Part shown: piece after piece, positions 34,684 through 43,834 of the stretch | Numbering within the stretch: the stretch's first letter is position 1 | Layout of the letters: each line of letters begins with the position of its first letter | NCBI RefSeq assembly: GCF_042666435.1 | Contig: NZ_JBHTDC010000002.1 | Location: 434,001-498,000 of the forward strand | DNA length: 64,000 nucleotides | Reading direction: 5' to 3' | Source of the DNA: Allosphingosinicella sp042666435 | GTDB taxonomy: Bacteria; Pseudomonadota; Alphaproteobacteria; Sphingomonadales; Sphingomonadaceae | The notes under the pieces: generated by a model | Told to the model about the DNA's origin: nothing | The model's database searches: none | Seen by the model: only the letters and a program-made list of their open reading frames with translations | Translations under genes and position numbers: made by a program

Positions 34684-36318
34684 ATGGCGGCGGAGGAACG
34701 CGGCGCGGGCACGGGCGCCGAACCCCAGCCTTACCGGGTCGGCGCCTATGCCTGGTACGCGCTCGGCGTTCTCGTCATCGTCTACATGCTCAATTTCATC
34801 GATCGGCAGATCCTCTCCATCCTCGCCGAGGACATCAAGGCCGATCTCGGCCTCGAGGACGCGCAGATCGGATTCCTCTACGGCACCGCTTTCGCCGTCT
34901 TCTACGCCTTGTTCGGGATACCGCTCGGACGGCTCGCCGACAGCTGGTACCGGGGCCGGCTGATGGCGATCGGCCTCGCTTTATGGTCGTCGATGACGGC
35001 CCTTTCCGGCTTCGCGAACAGCTTCGGGATGCTCGCCGTCGCGCGTATCGGCGTCGGCATCGGCGAGGCAAGCGCATCGCCCGCCGCTTACTCGATGATC
35101 TCCGACTATTTCCCCAACGAGCGCCGCGCCACCGCGCTCTCCATTTATTCGAGCGGCCTTTACCTTGGCGGCGGCCTCAGCCTGCCGATCGGCGGCTTCG
35201 TGCTGAGCCGCTGGAACATGGCCTATCCGGTGGCCGCCGAGGCGCCGCTCGGCCTCGCCGGCTGGCAGGCCGCCTTCCTCGCGGTCGGCATTCCCGGTCT
35301 GCTGCTCGCTTTGTGGATGCTGTCGCTCAAGGAGCCGCAACGCGGCGCGTCGGACGGCCTCCCTCAGCCGATCGTCCGGCCCAACGCCTGGGCCGCGTTC
35401 GGCCGAGAGCTCGCCGCGATCCTGCCGCCGCTCACCTTGTTCAGCGTCGCCCGGATACCCGGCGCGCTGCGCGTCAATCTTATCGTCCTCGCGGCCGTGA
35501 TCTTGGCCGCCTTGGCTCTGATCGCGCTCACCGGCGATCCGGCGCAATGGTCCGCCTACGGCCTCGGCGTCTATGCCGTTTTCTCCTGGGTCCAGTCGCT
35601 GAAGCACCGCGATCCGCCGACCTATCGTCTCATCTGGGGCTCGCCGGTCGTGGTCACGCTCGCCCTCGCCTTCGGCAGCATTTCCTTCGTCGTCTATGCG
35701 GTGAGCTTCTGGACGCCGCCTTATGTGATGCGGACCTTCTACCCGGACCCGACCGGGCCCGGCCTGCTCATCGCCGGCATGACCGGCGCCGAGGAGATCG
35801 CGACCATCATCGGCTGGGGCGCGGCGCTTTCGGCCGCCGCCGGCGTCATCCTGGGCGGCATTGCCTCGGACATCTGGCGTCGCAGCGATCCGCGCGGGCG
35901 CATTTTCGTCAACATGCTTTCCGTGATCCTCCCGATCCCGCTGATCGCGATCATGTTCACGACCGAGAACCTGTCGCTCTTCTACTGGCTGTTCCCTTTC
36001 GCCCACCTGCTCGGCGCCGCTTGGGTGGGGGCGGCGGTCGCGACCCTTCAGGATCTCGTCCTGCCGCGGATGCGCGCCACCGCCGGCGCGACCTACATCC
36101 TGGGCACGACGATGGTAGGCCTCGCGCTCGGCCCCTATTATGCCGGCAAGATGGCCGACGTCGCGCAGGATCTGAGCGCCGGCATCTTCTCGCTCTACAT
36201 CGTCCCGCCGTTCACCTTGGTCGCCTTATGGCTGGCGGGCCGCAAAATGGCCGAGCTCGAGGCGACCAAGGTCGAGCGCGCCCGCGAAGCTGGCGAGCCG
36301 ATCCAGCCGATTATCTGA
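34684..36318 (+). CDS. MFS transporter (spinster-like)
   Basis: 544 residues and twelve predicted membrane segments. YMLNFIDRQILSILAEDIKADLGL at the first helix and GRLADSWYRGRLMAIGLALWSSMTAL, the MFS loop 2-3 motif, followed by GIGEASASPAAYSMISDYFPNERRATALS, are typical of spinster-type exporters. A longer than average cytoplasmic segment near 220-300 (ASDGLPQPIVRPNAW) is present. The ATG follows GGGAGGCAGGGC. Substrate unknown. The 3' end overlaps the SOD gene by eight bases. Confidence 0.85.
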   Translation: MAAEERGAGTGAEPQPYRVGAYAWYALGVLVIVYMLNFIDRQILSILAEDIKADLGLEDAQIGFLYGTAFAVFYALFGIPLGRLADSWYRGRLMAIGLALWSSMTALSGFANSFGMLAVARIGVGIGEASASPAAYSMISDYFPNERRATALSIYSSGLYLGGGLSLPIGGFVLSRWNMAYPVAAEAPLGLAGWQAAFLAVGIPGLLLALWMLSLKEPQRGASDGLPQPIVRPNAWAAFGRELAAILPPLTLFSVARIPGALRVNLIVLAAVILAALALIALTGDPAQWSAYGLGVYAVFSWVQSLKHRDPPTYRLIWGSPVVVTLALAFGSISFVVYAVSFWTPPYVMRTFYPDPTGPGLLIAGMTGAEEIATIIGWGAALSAAAGVILGGIASDIWRRSDPRGRIFVNMLSVILPIPLIAIMFTTENLSLFYWLFPFAHLLGAAWVGAAVATLQDLVLPRMRATAGATYILGTTMVGLALGPYYAGKMADVAQDLSAGIFSLYIVPPFTLVALWLAGRKMAELEATKVERAREAGEPIQPII

Positions 36319-36850
36319 AAACCCCGCAGGCGATGCGCGCGCCGCTGTTTCCCGAAGGGTCGGTGCGGTAATCGTCCGGCCCCGCATGGATCACCATCGC
36401 CGCGCCGTCCGCGTCCAGCATCGCGCCGCTGCCCGAAACGCCGGCGTCCGGAATGCTGTATTCGAGCGTGCCGCCGCCGTTGGTCCCGATCAGGATGTTG
36501 GGCAGATCGCCCTTGTGCATGCCGGCCGGATTGTCCTTCCCATGGTCGGCGCCGGTCGGATTCCAGTGGCCGCCTGCGCTCTCGAAGCCGGGCGCCGTGC
36601 ATTGGCCGGTCATGTGGACATGGGCGCCGTGCGCGCCCGCGGGCAGGTTCATTCCGTCGACCCGTATCCGGATGGCATCGCCCGCCTGGGTAGCGGTGGC
36701 CGTGCCCATCGCGCGGCCGGACGCATCGCGCAGATCTGCGGTCGCGCTCGCCATTACGGGCGCTCCGTTATCCGCATCGGTCCCGTAGGCGCCTCCCGCG
36801 CAGCCCGCGAGCCCGAGCGCGATACCCATCGAAAATAGAGCCGATTTCAT
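36311..36850 (-). CDS. Cu/Zn superoxide dismutase-family lipoprotein
   Basis: 179 residues from MKSALFSMGIALGLAGCAGG, with a lipobox (LAGC, C17), so it is probably anchored in the periplasm. GAHGAHVHMTGQCTAPGFESAGGHWNP and DHGKDNPAGMHKGDLPNI supply the copper and zinc histidines, and RIACGVFR the C-terminal disulfide cysteine. It would dismutate superoxide. The longer in-frame start at 36889 lacks a signal-like character. Confidence 0.88.
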   Translation of the reverse strand: MKSALFSMGIALGLAGCAGGAYGTDADNGAPVMASATADLRDASGRAMGTATATQAGDAIRIRVDGMNLPAGAHGAHVHMTGQCTAPGFESAGGHWNPTGADHGKDNPAGMHKGDLPNILIGTNGGGTLEYSIPDAGVSGSGAMLDADGAAMVIHAGPDDYRTDPSGNSGARIACGVFR

Positions 36851-36916
36851 TTCGCAGTCCTCCTGTGTCGCCTGATGAACGAGTCGCAAGCGATACGGTT
36901 TCGATTGCCTTTCCGG

Positions 36917-38230
36917 TCAGGCCGATGGCGTCCGCCCCACGCCATGCCAGCGAAAGCCGGCATTCTCCATCTCCTCGGCCGGGTAGATGTTGCGAAGGTC
37001 GATGAAGACCGACTGGGCCATGATAGCGGCGAGCCGCTTCAGGTCCAGCGCCCGGAGCACATCCCATTCGGTCACCAGCACGACCGCGTCCGCGCCCTCC
37101 GCCGCTTTGTAGGGATCGGGCGCGAACTCGACCTCGGGCATCAGCGGCCGCGCCTGCTCGACCCCTTCCGGATCGTAGCCGCGCACCCTGGCGCCGGCAT
37201 CCTGCAACGCCTGGACGATCGCGATCGACGGAGCGTCGCGCATGTCGTCCGTATTGGGTTTGAACGTGAGGCCGAGCAGCGCGACCGTCTTGCCCCGTGC
37301 ATCCCCGCCCAGCGCCTGGATGACCTTCCGGCCCATCGCCCTTTTCCGAAGGTCGTTCACCTTGACCACCGATTCCACGATGCGCAGCGGCGACTGATGA
37401 TCCTCGGCCGTCTTCAGCAAAGCGACCGTGTCCTTGGGAAAGCAGGAGCCGCCATAGCCGGGGCCGGCGTGAAGGAATTTCGGCCCGATGCGATTGTCGA
37501 GACCGATGCCCCGTGAAACATCCTGCACGTCCGCGCCGACGATTTCGCACAGATCGGCGATCTCGTTGATGAAGGTGATCTTGGTGGCGAGGAAGGCGTT
37601 GGCTGCATATTTGATCAGCTCCGCGGTCCTGCGGCCGGTGATCATCAGCGGCGCCTTGTTGAGATAGAGGGGACGGTAGATTTCCCGCATCAACTCGGCC
37701 GCGCGTTCGTCATCGGTCCCGACGACGATCCTGTCGGGGCGCTTGAAATCCTCGATCGCCGCGCCTTCGCGCAGGAACTCCGGATTGGACACGATCCAGG
37801 CGGTCGCATCGGGCGCGGTTTCGCGGATGATCCGCTCCACCTCGTCCCCCGTGCCGACCGGGACCGTGGATTTGGTCACCACCACCGCCGGCCCGCGCAA
37901 AGCTCTGGCGATTTCCTCGGTCGCGGCGAAGACGTGGCTCAGGTCGGCATGGCCGTCGCCGCGCCGCGACGGGGTGCCGACCGCGATGAACACCGCCTCC
38001 GCCCCGCCCACCGCCAAAGCGAGATCGGTTGTGAAGGAAAGCCGCCCGCCCGCCACGTTGCGCTCGACGAGCTGAGCAAGTCCCGGCTCGAAGATCGGCA
38101 TGACGCCGCGCTCCAGCGCCGCGATCTTCGCTTCGTCCTTGTCGACGCAGCTCACATGGTGCCCGAAGTCGGAAAAGCAGGCTCCGGAAACCAGCCCGAC
38201 ATAGCCGGTCCCGACCATCGCGATGCGCAT
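36917..38230 (-). CDS. ugd: UDP-glucose 6-dehydrogenase
   Basis: 437 residues. The N-terminal Rossmann fold is MRIAMVGTGYVGLVSGACFSD. The catalytic cysteine is C263 in PGYGGSCFPKDT, and TFKPNTDDMRDAPSIAIVQAL is the C-terminal domain motif. It oxidises UDP-glucose to UDP-glucuronate, a sugar donor for acidic exopolysaccharides, and may supply the cluster at the left end of the window. The ~300-base gap upstream (38231-38527) holds a terminator and a repeat of the OmpA gene but no gene. Confidence 0.93.
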   Translation of the reverse strand: MRIAMVGTGYVGLVSGACFSDFGHHVSCVDKDEAKIAALERGVMPIFEPGLAQLVERNVAGGRLSFTTDLALAVGGAEAVFIAVGTPSRRGDGHADLSHVFAATEEIARALRGPAVVVTKSTVPVGTGDEVERIIRETAPDATAWIVSNPEFLREGAAIEDFKRPDRIVVGTDDERAAELMREIYRPLYLNKAPLMITGRRTAELIKYAANAFLATKITFINEIADLCEIVGADVQDVSRGIGLDNRIGPKFLHAGPGYGGSCFPKDTVALLKTAEDHQSPLRIVESVVKVNDLRKRAMGRKVIQALGGDARGKTVALLGLTFKPNTDDMRDAPSIAIVQALQDAGARVRGYDPEGVEQARPLMPEVEFAPDPYKAAEGADAVVLVTEWDVLRALDLKRLAAIMAQSVFIDLRNIYPAEEMENAGFRWHGVGRTPSA

Positions 38231-38446
38231 CGAAATTCCCTGAACGGATGAAGGTCGCGCCCGCTTAACAAAGCTTGGCGGGAGGGCATAGGATTAAAGG
38301 AGCGCGGATCCGGCGGTCGGCGCACCGCGGCCAAGTGAAGAATGGCCCGCGCGATACGCGCGCGCGGAAGGGTCGACGCGCATCCAGGCGCGAGCTCCCG
38401 CACCGGGTACCTCGGCGGCGAGCAACTCCATCCTCATTTACGAAAA

Positions 38447-38480
38447 CAAAAAAAGGAGCCGGCCCTCGCGGACCAGCTCC
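38447..38480 (-). terminator. Rho-independent terminator of the OmpA-like gene
   Basis: On the - strand GGAGCTGGTCC, a short loop and GGCCGGCTCC form an imperfect hairpin (38480-38455), followed by a run of T (38454-38447). It lies ~50 bases past the OmpA-like stop, after the repeat at 38499-38522. Confidence 0.7.
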
Positions 38481-38498
38481 CTCTTTTCACCATCCAAT

Positions 38499-38522
38499 CT
38501 CTCCCCGCCGAGGCGGGGAGAG
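38499..38522. repeat. REP-like hairpin (CTCTCCCCGC type)
   Basis: CTCTCCCCGC (38499-38508), loop CGAG, GCGGGGAGAG (38513-38522) form a perfect hairpin six bases past the OmpA-like stop codon. It resembles the GGGAGAGGG repeats in the GTA cluster (50503, 56791). Confidence 0.7.
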
Positions 38523-38527
38523 CTGGA

Positions 38528-39637
38528 TTACATGCCCGAACCCGGACCGAAGGTGATTTCCACGCGCCGGTTCTGCGGCTCGCGGACACCATCGGCGGTC
38601 TCGACCAGCGGACGGCTCTCGCCGAACGCTTCGGTGGTCATGACACCGTCCGGAACACCGCGGCCCGCAAGGTAGGACCTGACGGCGTCGGCACGACGCT
38701 GCGAGAGACCCACGTTGTAGTCCGCCGGACCCGATTTGTCCGCGTGACCGGCGAGCACGACCGTCGCCTGACCGGTGCTCTGGTAAGCAGCGGCGGCATT
38801 GTCGAGGATCGCGGCGGCCTGCGGCGTGATCTCGTCCTTGTCCCAATCGAAGAACACGATGAAGGGACCGACCACTTCCGGCGGCGGCGGAGGCGGCGGC
38901 GGCGGAGGCGGAGGAGGCGGCGGAGGCGGCGGCGGCGGCGGCGGGGGCGGCGGAGCAGCCCCGAAGTTGAAGATGATGCCGCCCAGCAAGCTGTGCGAGC
39001 GGAACCGCATTTCCGTCTCGGCGCCGTTGAAGGCCACCATATGGAGGTCGTCGACGTTGAAGAAGCGATACTTCAGCTGAACGTCGATGCTGTCGGTCAG
39101 CGGAGCGCGGACGCCGGCGATGACCTGCCAGGCGAGACGCGAATCGCTGTCGTCGAGGAACGGCGCGCTGTTGTCGTAAACGCGGTAATTGTCCGCCTTC
39201 ACGCGAGCGATACCGATACCTGCGCCGATGAAGCCGTTGAGGCCGTCATCCTCGCCGAAATCGGCCATGCCGTTGACCATGAAGCTCAGGGCATTGCTGC
39301 TGCCGCCCGCGAAGGTGTAAACACCGAAGGGCGCCGGCGTGCCGGGAACGTGCGGGAGGTCGATTACGCTCTCGAGGCCCTCAAGCTGAGCCTTCTTGTA
39401 GCTGACTTCCGCTTCGATCCGGAAACCACCGAGATCATAGCCTGCGAACAAAGCGCCGTCATACCCGTAGGTGTGATCGACCTGAACGGCGTCCTGGGTG
39501 GCTCCGATATCGATATCGATGTCTTCGACGATCATCGCACCGAATTCGCCGCCGACATACCAGGCGCCATCGCGCGCAAGTGCCGGAGTCGCGAGCACAG
39601 TGGATGACAGCGCCACAACTATGGCGAGCTTCCGCAT
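38528..39637 (-). CDS. OmpA family outer membrane protein with 25-proline linker
   Basis: 369 residues. A signal peptide (MRKLAIVVALSSTVLATPALA) precedes an eight-stranded beta-barrel region of ~205 residues (WYVGGEFGAMIVEDIDIDIG ... LLGGIIFNFG). An uninterrupted run of 25 prolines encoded at 38953-38879 then leads to a C-terminal OmpA-like peptidoglycan-binding domain (VVLAGHADKSGPADYNVGLSQRRADAVRSYL; NRRVEITF). It should link the outer membrane to the wall. The codons of the proline run are mostly CCG with a few CCT and CCC. Confidence 0.93.
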   Translation of the reverse strand: MRKLAIVVALSSTVLATPALARDGAWYVGGEFGAMIVEDIDIDIGATQDAVQVDHTYGYDGALFAGYDLGGFRIEAEVSYKKAQLEGLESVIDLPHVPGTPAPFGVYTFAGGSSNALSFMVNGMADFGEDDGLNGFIGAGIGIARVKADNYRVYDNSAPFLDDSDSRLAWQVIAGVRAPLTDSIDVQLKYRFFNVDDLHMVAFNGAETEMRFRSHSLLGGIIFNFGAAPPPPPPPPPPPPPPPPPPPPPPPPPEVVGPFIVFFDWDKDEITPQAAAILDNAAAAYQSTGQATVVLAGHADKSGPADYNVGLSQRRADAVRSYLAGRGVPDGVMTTEAFGESRPLVETADGVREPQNRRVEITFGPGSGM

Positions 39638-39840
39638 AAATCTTTCCCCTTTCTTTTCGCGTTCCAACGGGAACGACCTTGAACTCAATACGGTAACCGG
39701 AGTTTCCGTGCAAGCACGCTTATCCCCGATAATGTTGCCGAAATGCCTCAGTTTATGGCTAACATACCCCGAGACCTCTCGCCAGACTTGGCCTGAAACG
39801 ACGCTCTACGGCATCGGTTTCACTACAGGAACAAAAAAAG

Positions 39841-40335
39841 TCAATCGATCAGACCATGTGACATTAAAGTCGCAATGATGGCGTCGATGGCGGACCTCGC
39901 TTCTTCGTCGATTACCGTTCCTCCATAAGGACTTGGCACGGGCGGCTGGCGCTCGCCGACGACCTGCTCGCCGCCGATCATCAAGCCCGACGCGACCAAT
40001 TCTCCGTCGCTCCAGCCGTTTCCGTTCCAGTGATGCCACTGATTGTCCTGCTTGTTCCAGGCCAGCATTCCCGGCGGCGGCGCGACAAACCTCCATCCGC
40101 CCTCGGTCCAGACCGCGAGCCTTTGCTCCTTGCCGGCCCAGTCGCCGGTCGCGCCGCCGGCGACGATCCAGCTTTGGCCGATTCCCGGCGTGGGCGGCGG
40201 CGCGGCCAGCGGGCCTTCCTCGACAGCCGGATGCAGCGCGGCGTCGATCAGGGACAGGGATTCGTTGTGGTAGAGTTCCTTCTGCGCCTGGCCGGGTAGG
40301 ATGAAGGGAAGTTGAAAACGCGCCGTATTGTGCAT
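39841..40335 (-). CDS. DUF2793 domain-containing protein (GTA tail-end gene)
   Basis: 164 residues: RFQLPFILPGQAQKELYHNESLSLIDAALHPAVE, then WKFV-like WTEGGWRFVAPPPGMLAWN, the DUF2793 core. Such proteins sit after the tail genes of alphaproteobacterial GTA and related prophages, and may be a tail fibre or carbohydrate-contact part. It is the last gene of the - strand cluster, 80 bases after g15. The ~200-base gap 39638-39840 before the OmpA gene is relatively AT-rich and no gene is seen there. Confidence 0.8.
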   Translation of the reverse strand: MHNTARFQLPFILPGQAQKELYHNESLSLIDAALHPAVEEGPLAAPPPTPGIGQSWIVAGGATGDWAGKEQRLAVWTEGGWRFVAPPPGMLAWNKQDNQWHHWNGNGWSDGELVASGLMIGGEQVVGERQPPVPSPYGGTVIDEEARSAIDAIIATLMSHGLID

Positions 40336-40415
40336 TTTAAATTCTCCCAGAAAAACAATCCCTTTTGCGCCCGCGAAGGGAGGTTGAGTTCAGGCTTGTT
40401 CTTGGGCGGCCGCGA

Positions 40416-42605
40416 TCATGACTGCGGCGGAACGAGGATCTCGGCTGCGCGCGACGGGGCCATGGTGCCGAGCTGCGACACGCTCGCGGTGATCGGCCAT
40501 GCCGCGCCGTCCTCGGTCTGCGCGGCCGCCGAATAGACGAATCCGGGCTGGGTGACCGTCACCACACGCTCGAAGCTCCCGCTCGAAAGAATTAGTTTGT
40601 AGGCTTCGTTTTCCTCGACCAGCGGAGCATCGCTCCCGTCGAGCCAGGCCCAACCGTCGCGGCTTCGCCGCACCCAGGCGAGCGCCAAGTCTCCGTTTGC
40701 CAGCCATTCCGCCCTGAAATGCGCCGGCGACGGCGGCCGCGCCGCCTCGCCCGTGAGCAATCGGCTGGCGGTCGCGGGCACGTCGTCCCCGAGCCCCGTC
40801 GCAATCAGCCGCACCTCGCCACCAAGCATCGCAAGGGGCGGCTCGATCGCGGCGAGTTCGTGCCGCTCGATCCGCACGAACGGCTCGCCGACAAAATGGC
40901 CGGTGGACGCCCATTCGGTTCCCATCCGCCCGCGCAGCAGCCGCGACAGCCGAAACCGTCCGCCCCCGAGCGGCAAGGCGTCGCCGAACTGGATCAATTC
41001 GTCGCCGAGCAAGGCGAGGTTCGCCCCACCGACCAGCGCGTCGTCGCTCCGCCCCTCCAGCCACATGTCCTCATTGAGCAATTGGACTTCCACGACACCC
41101 GCCGCATCGATGAGCGCCGCGCCGCCGGGCGCCAGCGCGCTGACCGCCGCTCCCATGGTGGCGGGCGCGACCGTCGCTCCCGCTTCCTGCCAGCTGGAGC
41201 CACCGTCATAGCTGGTGAGCAGCGCCGCGCGCCGCCATCCCGCTTCCGCGCCCGCCGCGGCGACCAGCATATGCGGCCGGTTCGCGGGTCGATCCCCGGT
41301 CAGCGGCAGATCGAGCAAATGAAGAATCGTCGGCCCATGCAACAGGTCGGGATGGCCGATCGGCCGGCCGGCGCTCGCCTCGGCGTGGTCGGGAATCGGC
41401 CCGGCCTGCACGCGGACCAGTTCCAGGCTCACCACCATCCGGTCGAGGGTCCAGCGGGCCACCTTCCACAATCCGACTCGATCGGCGATCCTCAGCTGTG
41501 CGCCCGGGCGAATAGTCGCGCGGCGCCAGCTGAGGTGCATCCTGGCCGTCGCCCCGGCCGCGCGCAGGGCCGCCAGCCGCCGCTCCGCGATCGCCTTGGC
41601 CGCGCCCGCGCCCAGCGCCGCCGGCAGCGCCAGCCGCTCCGTCCTGGCGGGCGGTCCGCCCCCGGTCGCTCGCTGCAATCCCGTCTGATAGTCCCGCGCC
41701 ACGTCATAATAAGCGACGGTCACTTCGTCGGCGATGCCGCTGGCGGCGCGACGCGCGAATTCGCTTTCGCCGCCGCCGCCGCTCGGCCCCCGCGCTCCCT
41801 CTTCCGCGGCGCCGACCGTCACCGGCGGTTCATGCCCATCCGCGACGATCAGCGACACGCCATCGTCGCGGATCGAAAGCGGCACGACCTCCGCGAGCGT
41901 CTCGATCGCCGACCGAACGCTGTCGCCGCTCGCCGCATAACCGCCGAGCGATGGGGTCGGACCTCCAATCACGGCGCCCCCGCTGACATCCTCCGCGATG
42001 GCGCCGATCGTCACCGGCCCGGTATCCGCCTCCACTTCGAAGGTGAGCGACGGGATGCGGTTGCCGTAATCGGCGAGCTGGAAATCCTCGAACATCGCAT
42101 AAGCAAGGCCCCGGAAGGCCGGCGCCTGGTCCGCTCCTTCCGTCGCGGCGATGAGCGGATCGGCCGCCTGTTCCTCCGTCCCGTGATACAGCCTGAAGCC
42201 GGTTTCGCTCTTGAAATCCCCTCCCGCGCCTCGAAGCAGCTTGCCGTCCGCCCATATCCTCCCGACGTTCCGGATCGGGCGCCCGGAAAGCACGACCGCG
42301 AAGGATGCCGAATAGCTATATTGCGTCGTCTTCGGCTGGCCCTTTCCGCCGCCGCTGGTGGTCCGGTCCTCCTTGAGGTCGGTGGACCAGATGATTGTCC
42401 CGGCCACGCGCATCCGTCCGTATATCCTGGGGATGGCCGAACCATAGGATGAGGTCTGGATGCCGAGATCGCCCAGCCGCGGCCCTTGCCGCGCCTTGGG
42501 CGCGAATATCCGGGCATCGACCTGCTGGCCGATGATCGCCCCGATCGCGCCTCCGATCGGACCGCCGACAGCGTTGCCGACGGCGGTCAGGATGAGCGTG
42601 GCCAT
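40416..42605 (-). CDS. GTA g15-type tail protein (short form)
   Basis: 729 residues. A glycine/alanine-rich hydrophobic N-terminus (TAVGNAVGGPIGGAIGAIIGQQ) is followed by GPRLGDLGIQTSSYGSAIPRIYGRMRVAGTIIW, characteristic of the GTA g15/phage tail tip family. The remaining part includes the Phage-tail_3-like region AIAERRLAALRAAGATARM and LRGRMGTEWASTGH. The Rhodobacter g15 'megatron' is much longer (about 1300 residues) and carries a TIM-barrel domain that is not visible here. It would form the tail tip that meets the recipient surface. The start is two bases from the g14 stop. Confidence 0.85.
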   Translation of the reverse strand: MATLILTAVGNAVGGPIGGAIGAIIGQQVDARIFAPKARQGPRLGDLGIQTSSYGSAIPRIYGRMRVAGTIIWSTDLKEDRTTSGGGKGQPKTTQYSYSASFAVVLSGRPIRNVGRIWADGKLLRGAGGDFKSETGFRLYHGTEEQAADPLIAATEGADQAPAFRGLAYAMFEDFQLADYGNRIPSLTFEVEADTGPVTIGAIAEDVSGGAVIGGPTPSLGGYAASGDSVRSAIETLAEVVPLSIRDDGVSLIVADGHEPPVTVGAAEEGARGPSGGGGESEFARRAASGIADEVTVAYYDVARDYQTGLQRATGGGPPARTERLALPAALGAGAAKAIAERRLAALRAAGATARMHLSWRRATIRPGAQLRIADRVGLWKVARWTLDRMVVSLELVRVQAGPIPDHAEASAGRPIGHPDLLHGPTILHLLDLPLTGDRPANRPHMLVAAAGAEAGWRRAALLTSYDGGSSWQEAGATVAPATMGAAVSALAPGGAALIDAAGVVEVQLLNEDMWLEGRSDDALVGGANLALLGDELIQFGDALPLGGGRFRLSRLLRGRMGTEWASTGHFVGEPFVRIERHELAAIEPPLAMLGGEVRLIATGLGDDVPATASRLLTGEAARPPSPAHFRAEWLANGDLALAWVRRSRDGWAWLDGSDAPLVEENEAYKLILSSGSFERVVTVTQPGFVYSAAAQTEDGAAWPITASVSQLGTMAPSRAAEILVPPQS

Positions 42606-42606
42606 G

Positions 42607-43005
42607 CTAGCGCGCCGCCCGCCAGATGCCGACGATCGGCCACGGCACCGGCAGGGGCCGCTCCACGACTCGCCGCAGCCGGGCATCGGCATGGACGAAT
42701 CCGTGGTCCGTGATGACCGCCACGTGGATCTGGGCCGCCCCGGTCTCGACCACGATTATGTCACCCGCCCCGATTTCGTTGTCCGCGACACAATGCAGGC
42801 CGATGCTGCGGAGTCCATGCTCGATCTCCGCCAGATGCTGGCCGCGCATCGCATAGTCGCTTCGGATGCGCTCCCCCGCCACTCCGGCTGCCGCCGCCGC
42901 CGTCCCGACGCAGTCGAGGCCGTGTTCGGGGTCGCGCCCCTGCGGACGAAAACGCACGCCGACCAGCGACCGCGCCCGCGCGGCCACTTCCTTGCCGTCC
43001 ATCAT
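42607..43005 (-). CDS. GTA g14-type NlpC/P60 peptidase
   Basis: 132 residues. HGLDCVGTAAAAAGV supplies the catalytic cysteine, IHVAVITDHGFVHADAR the histidine. This is the NlpC/P60 fold of tail-associated cell-wall peptidases, thought to help the GTA tail cross the recipient peptidoglycan. It sits between g13 and g15 as in Rhodobacter GTA. Confidence 0.85.
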   Translation of the reverse strand: MMDGKEVAARARSLVGVRFRPQGRDPEHGLDCVGTAAAAAGVAGERIRSDYAMRGQHLAEIEHGLRSIGLHCVADNEIGAGDIIVVETGAAQIHVAVITDHGFVHADARLRRVVERPLPVPWPIVGIWRAAR

Positions 43006-43015
43006 CGAATGTCTC

Positions 43016-43834
43016 CTAAGCGCCCGGATATCTGGTCAGCAGATCGAGACCCGGCAGATGCGGCTCGCCCCGAAAGTTCACGGCGTTGCCGAACCGCTCC
43101 GAACAGGTCGCGAGCCGTTTGTCGCAGCCTTGCGCGATCTCGACGAGGTCACCGGCTTCGGGCGCGAACGGCGGTGGCTCGCGCAGCGTCATCCGCACAC
43201 CGGACGACACCAGCACCGCGCTTTCGAGGCCGCTATTCGCCCCCGTCATCCAGCGCAGCCGCCCATAAGCGTAAACGTTGGCCGTCGCCGCCACGCTCGC
43301 CACCTCGACCACATCCTCGTCCACCACGGCCGCGATCCGCGTCACGCGCGTCCGCCCCGCCATGTCGACCCGGCACCTCTTGTCGCCCAGCGCCGCCCGG
43401 CATTCCGGCGAGGTCTGTTCCACCACCGGCCAGTCGAGCCGAGCCGTCGGCCCGCGAAGCTCCGCCGAGAATCCGTGCCCCTCGATGCTCACGTCGCCGA
43501 GCTGCCCGCGCGCCAGGAGCAGTTGCTCGCCATCGGGATCGTCCCAATCGGCCATGAAGATCGCCACCGTCGCCCCGTCCCAGCGCCCGGCCTCGAGATC
43601 CGCCTCGCTGATCGCGTCGCTGGTCAGCGCCCCGGAGACATCGAGCGTGCCGGCGTCGAACCCGTCCGACAGCGTGATCGCCGACGGCAGCATTCCCGGC
43701 GCCGCGCGATAGGCAAGGTCTCCAATGGTCAGGTCGCGATCGTGCGTCGTGAACCCCAGCGCCACGCCGTCGGGCCGCTCCACCCGCCAGCAAAAGGCGA
43801 TGGTGGTGAGGTCGGGCTGAATGAAAGCGCTCAT
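43016..43834 (-). CDS. GTA g13-type hub protein (DUF2163)
   Basis: 272 residues. TTIAFCWRVERPDGVALGFTTHDRDL is the DUF2163 N-terminus, and RFGNAVNFRGEPHLPGLDLL the C-terminal signature. Four cysteines are spaced as C145, C154, C237 and C244 (SPECRAALGDKRCRV; GCDKRLATC). This arrangement recalls the iron-sulfur site of lambda gpL-type tail tip proteins. The stop region overlaps the g12 end (43831-43834). Confidence 0.85.
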   Translation of the reverse strand: MSAFIQPDLTTIAFCWRVERPDGVALGFTTHDRDLTIGDLAYRAAPGMLPSAITLSDGFDAGTLDVSGALTSDAISEADLEAGRWDGATVAIFMADWDDPDGEQLLLARGQLGDVSIEGHGFSAELRGPTARLDWPVVEQTSPECRAALGDKRCRVDMAGRTRVTRIAAVVDEDVVEVASVAATANVYAYGRLRWMTGANSGLESAVLVSSGVRMTLREPPPFAPEAGDLVEIAQGCDKRLATCSERFGNAVNFRGEPHLPGLDLLTRYPGA

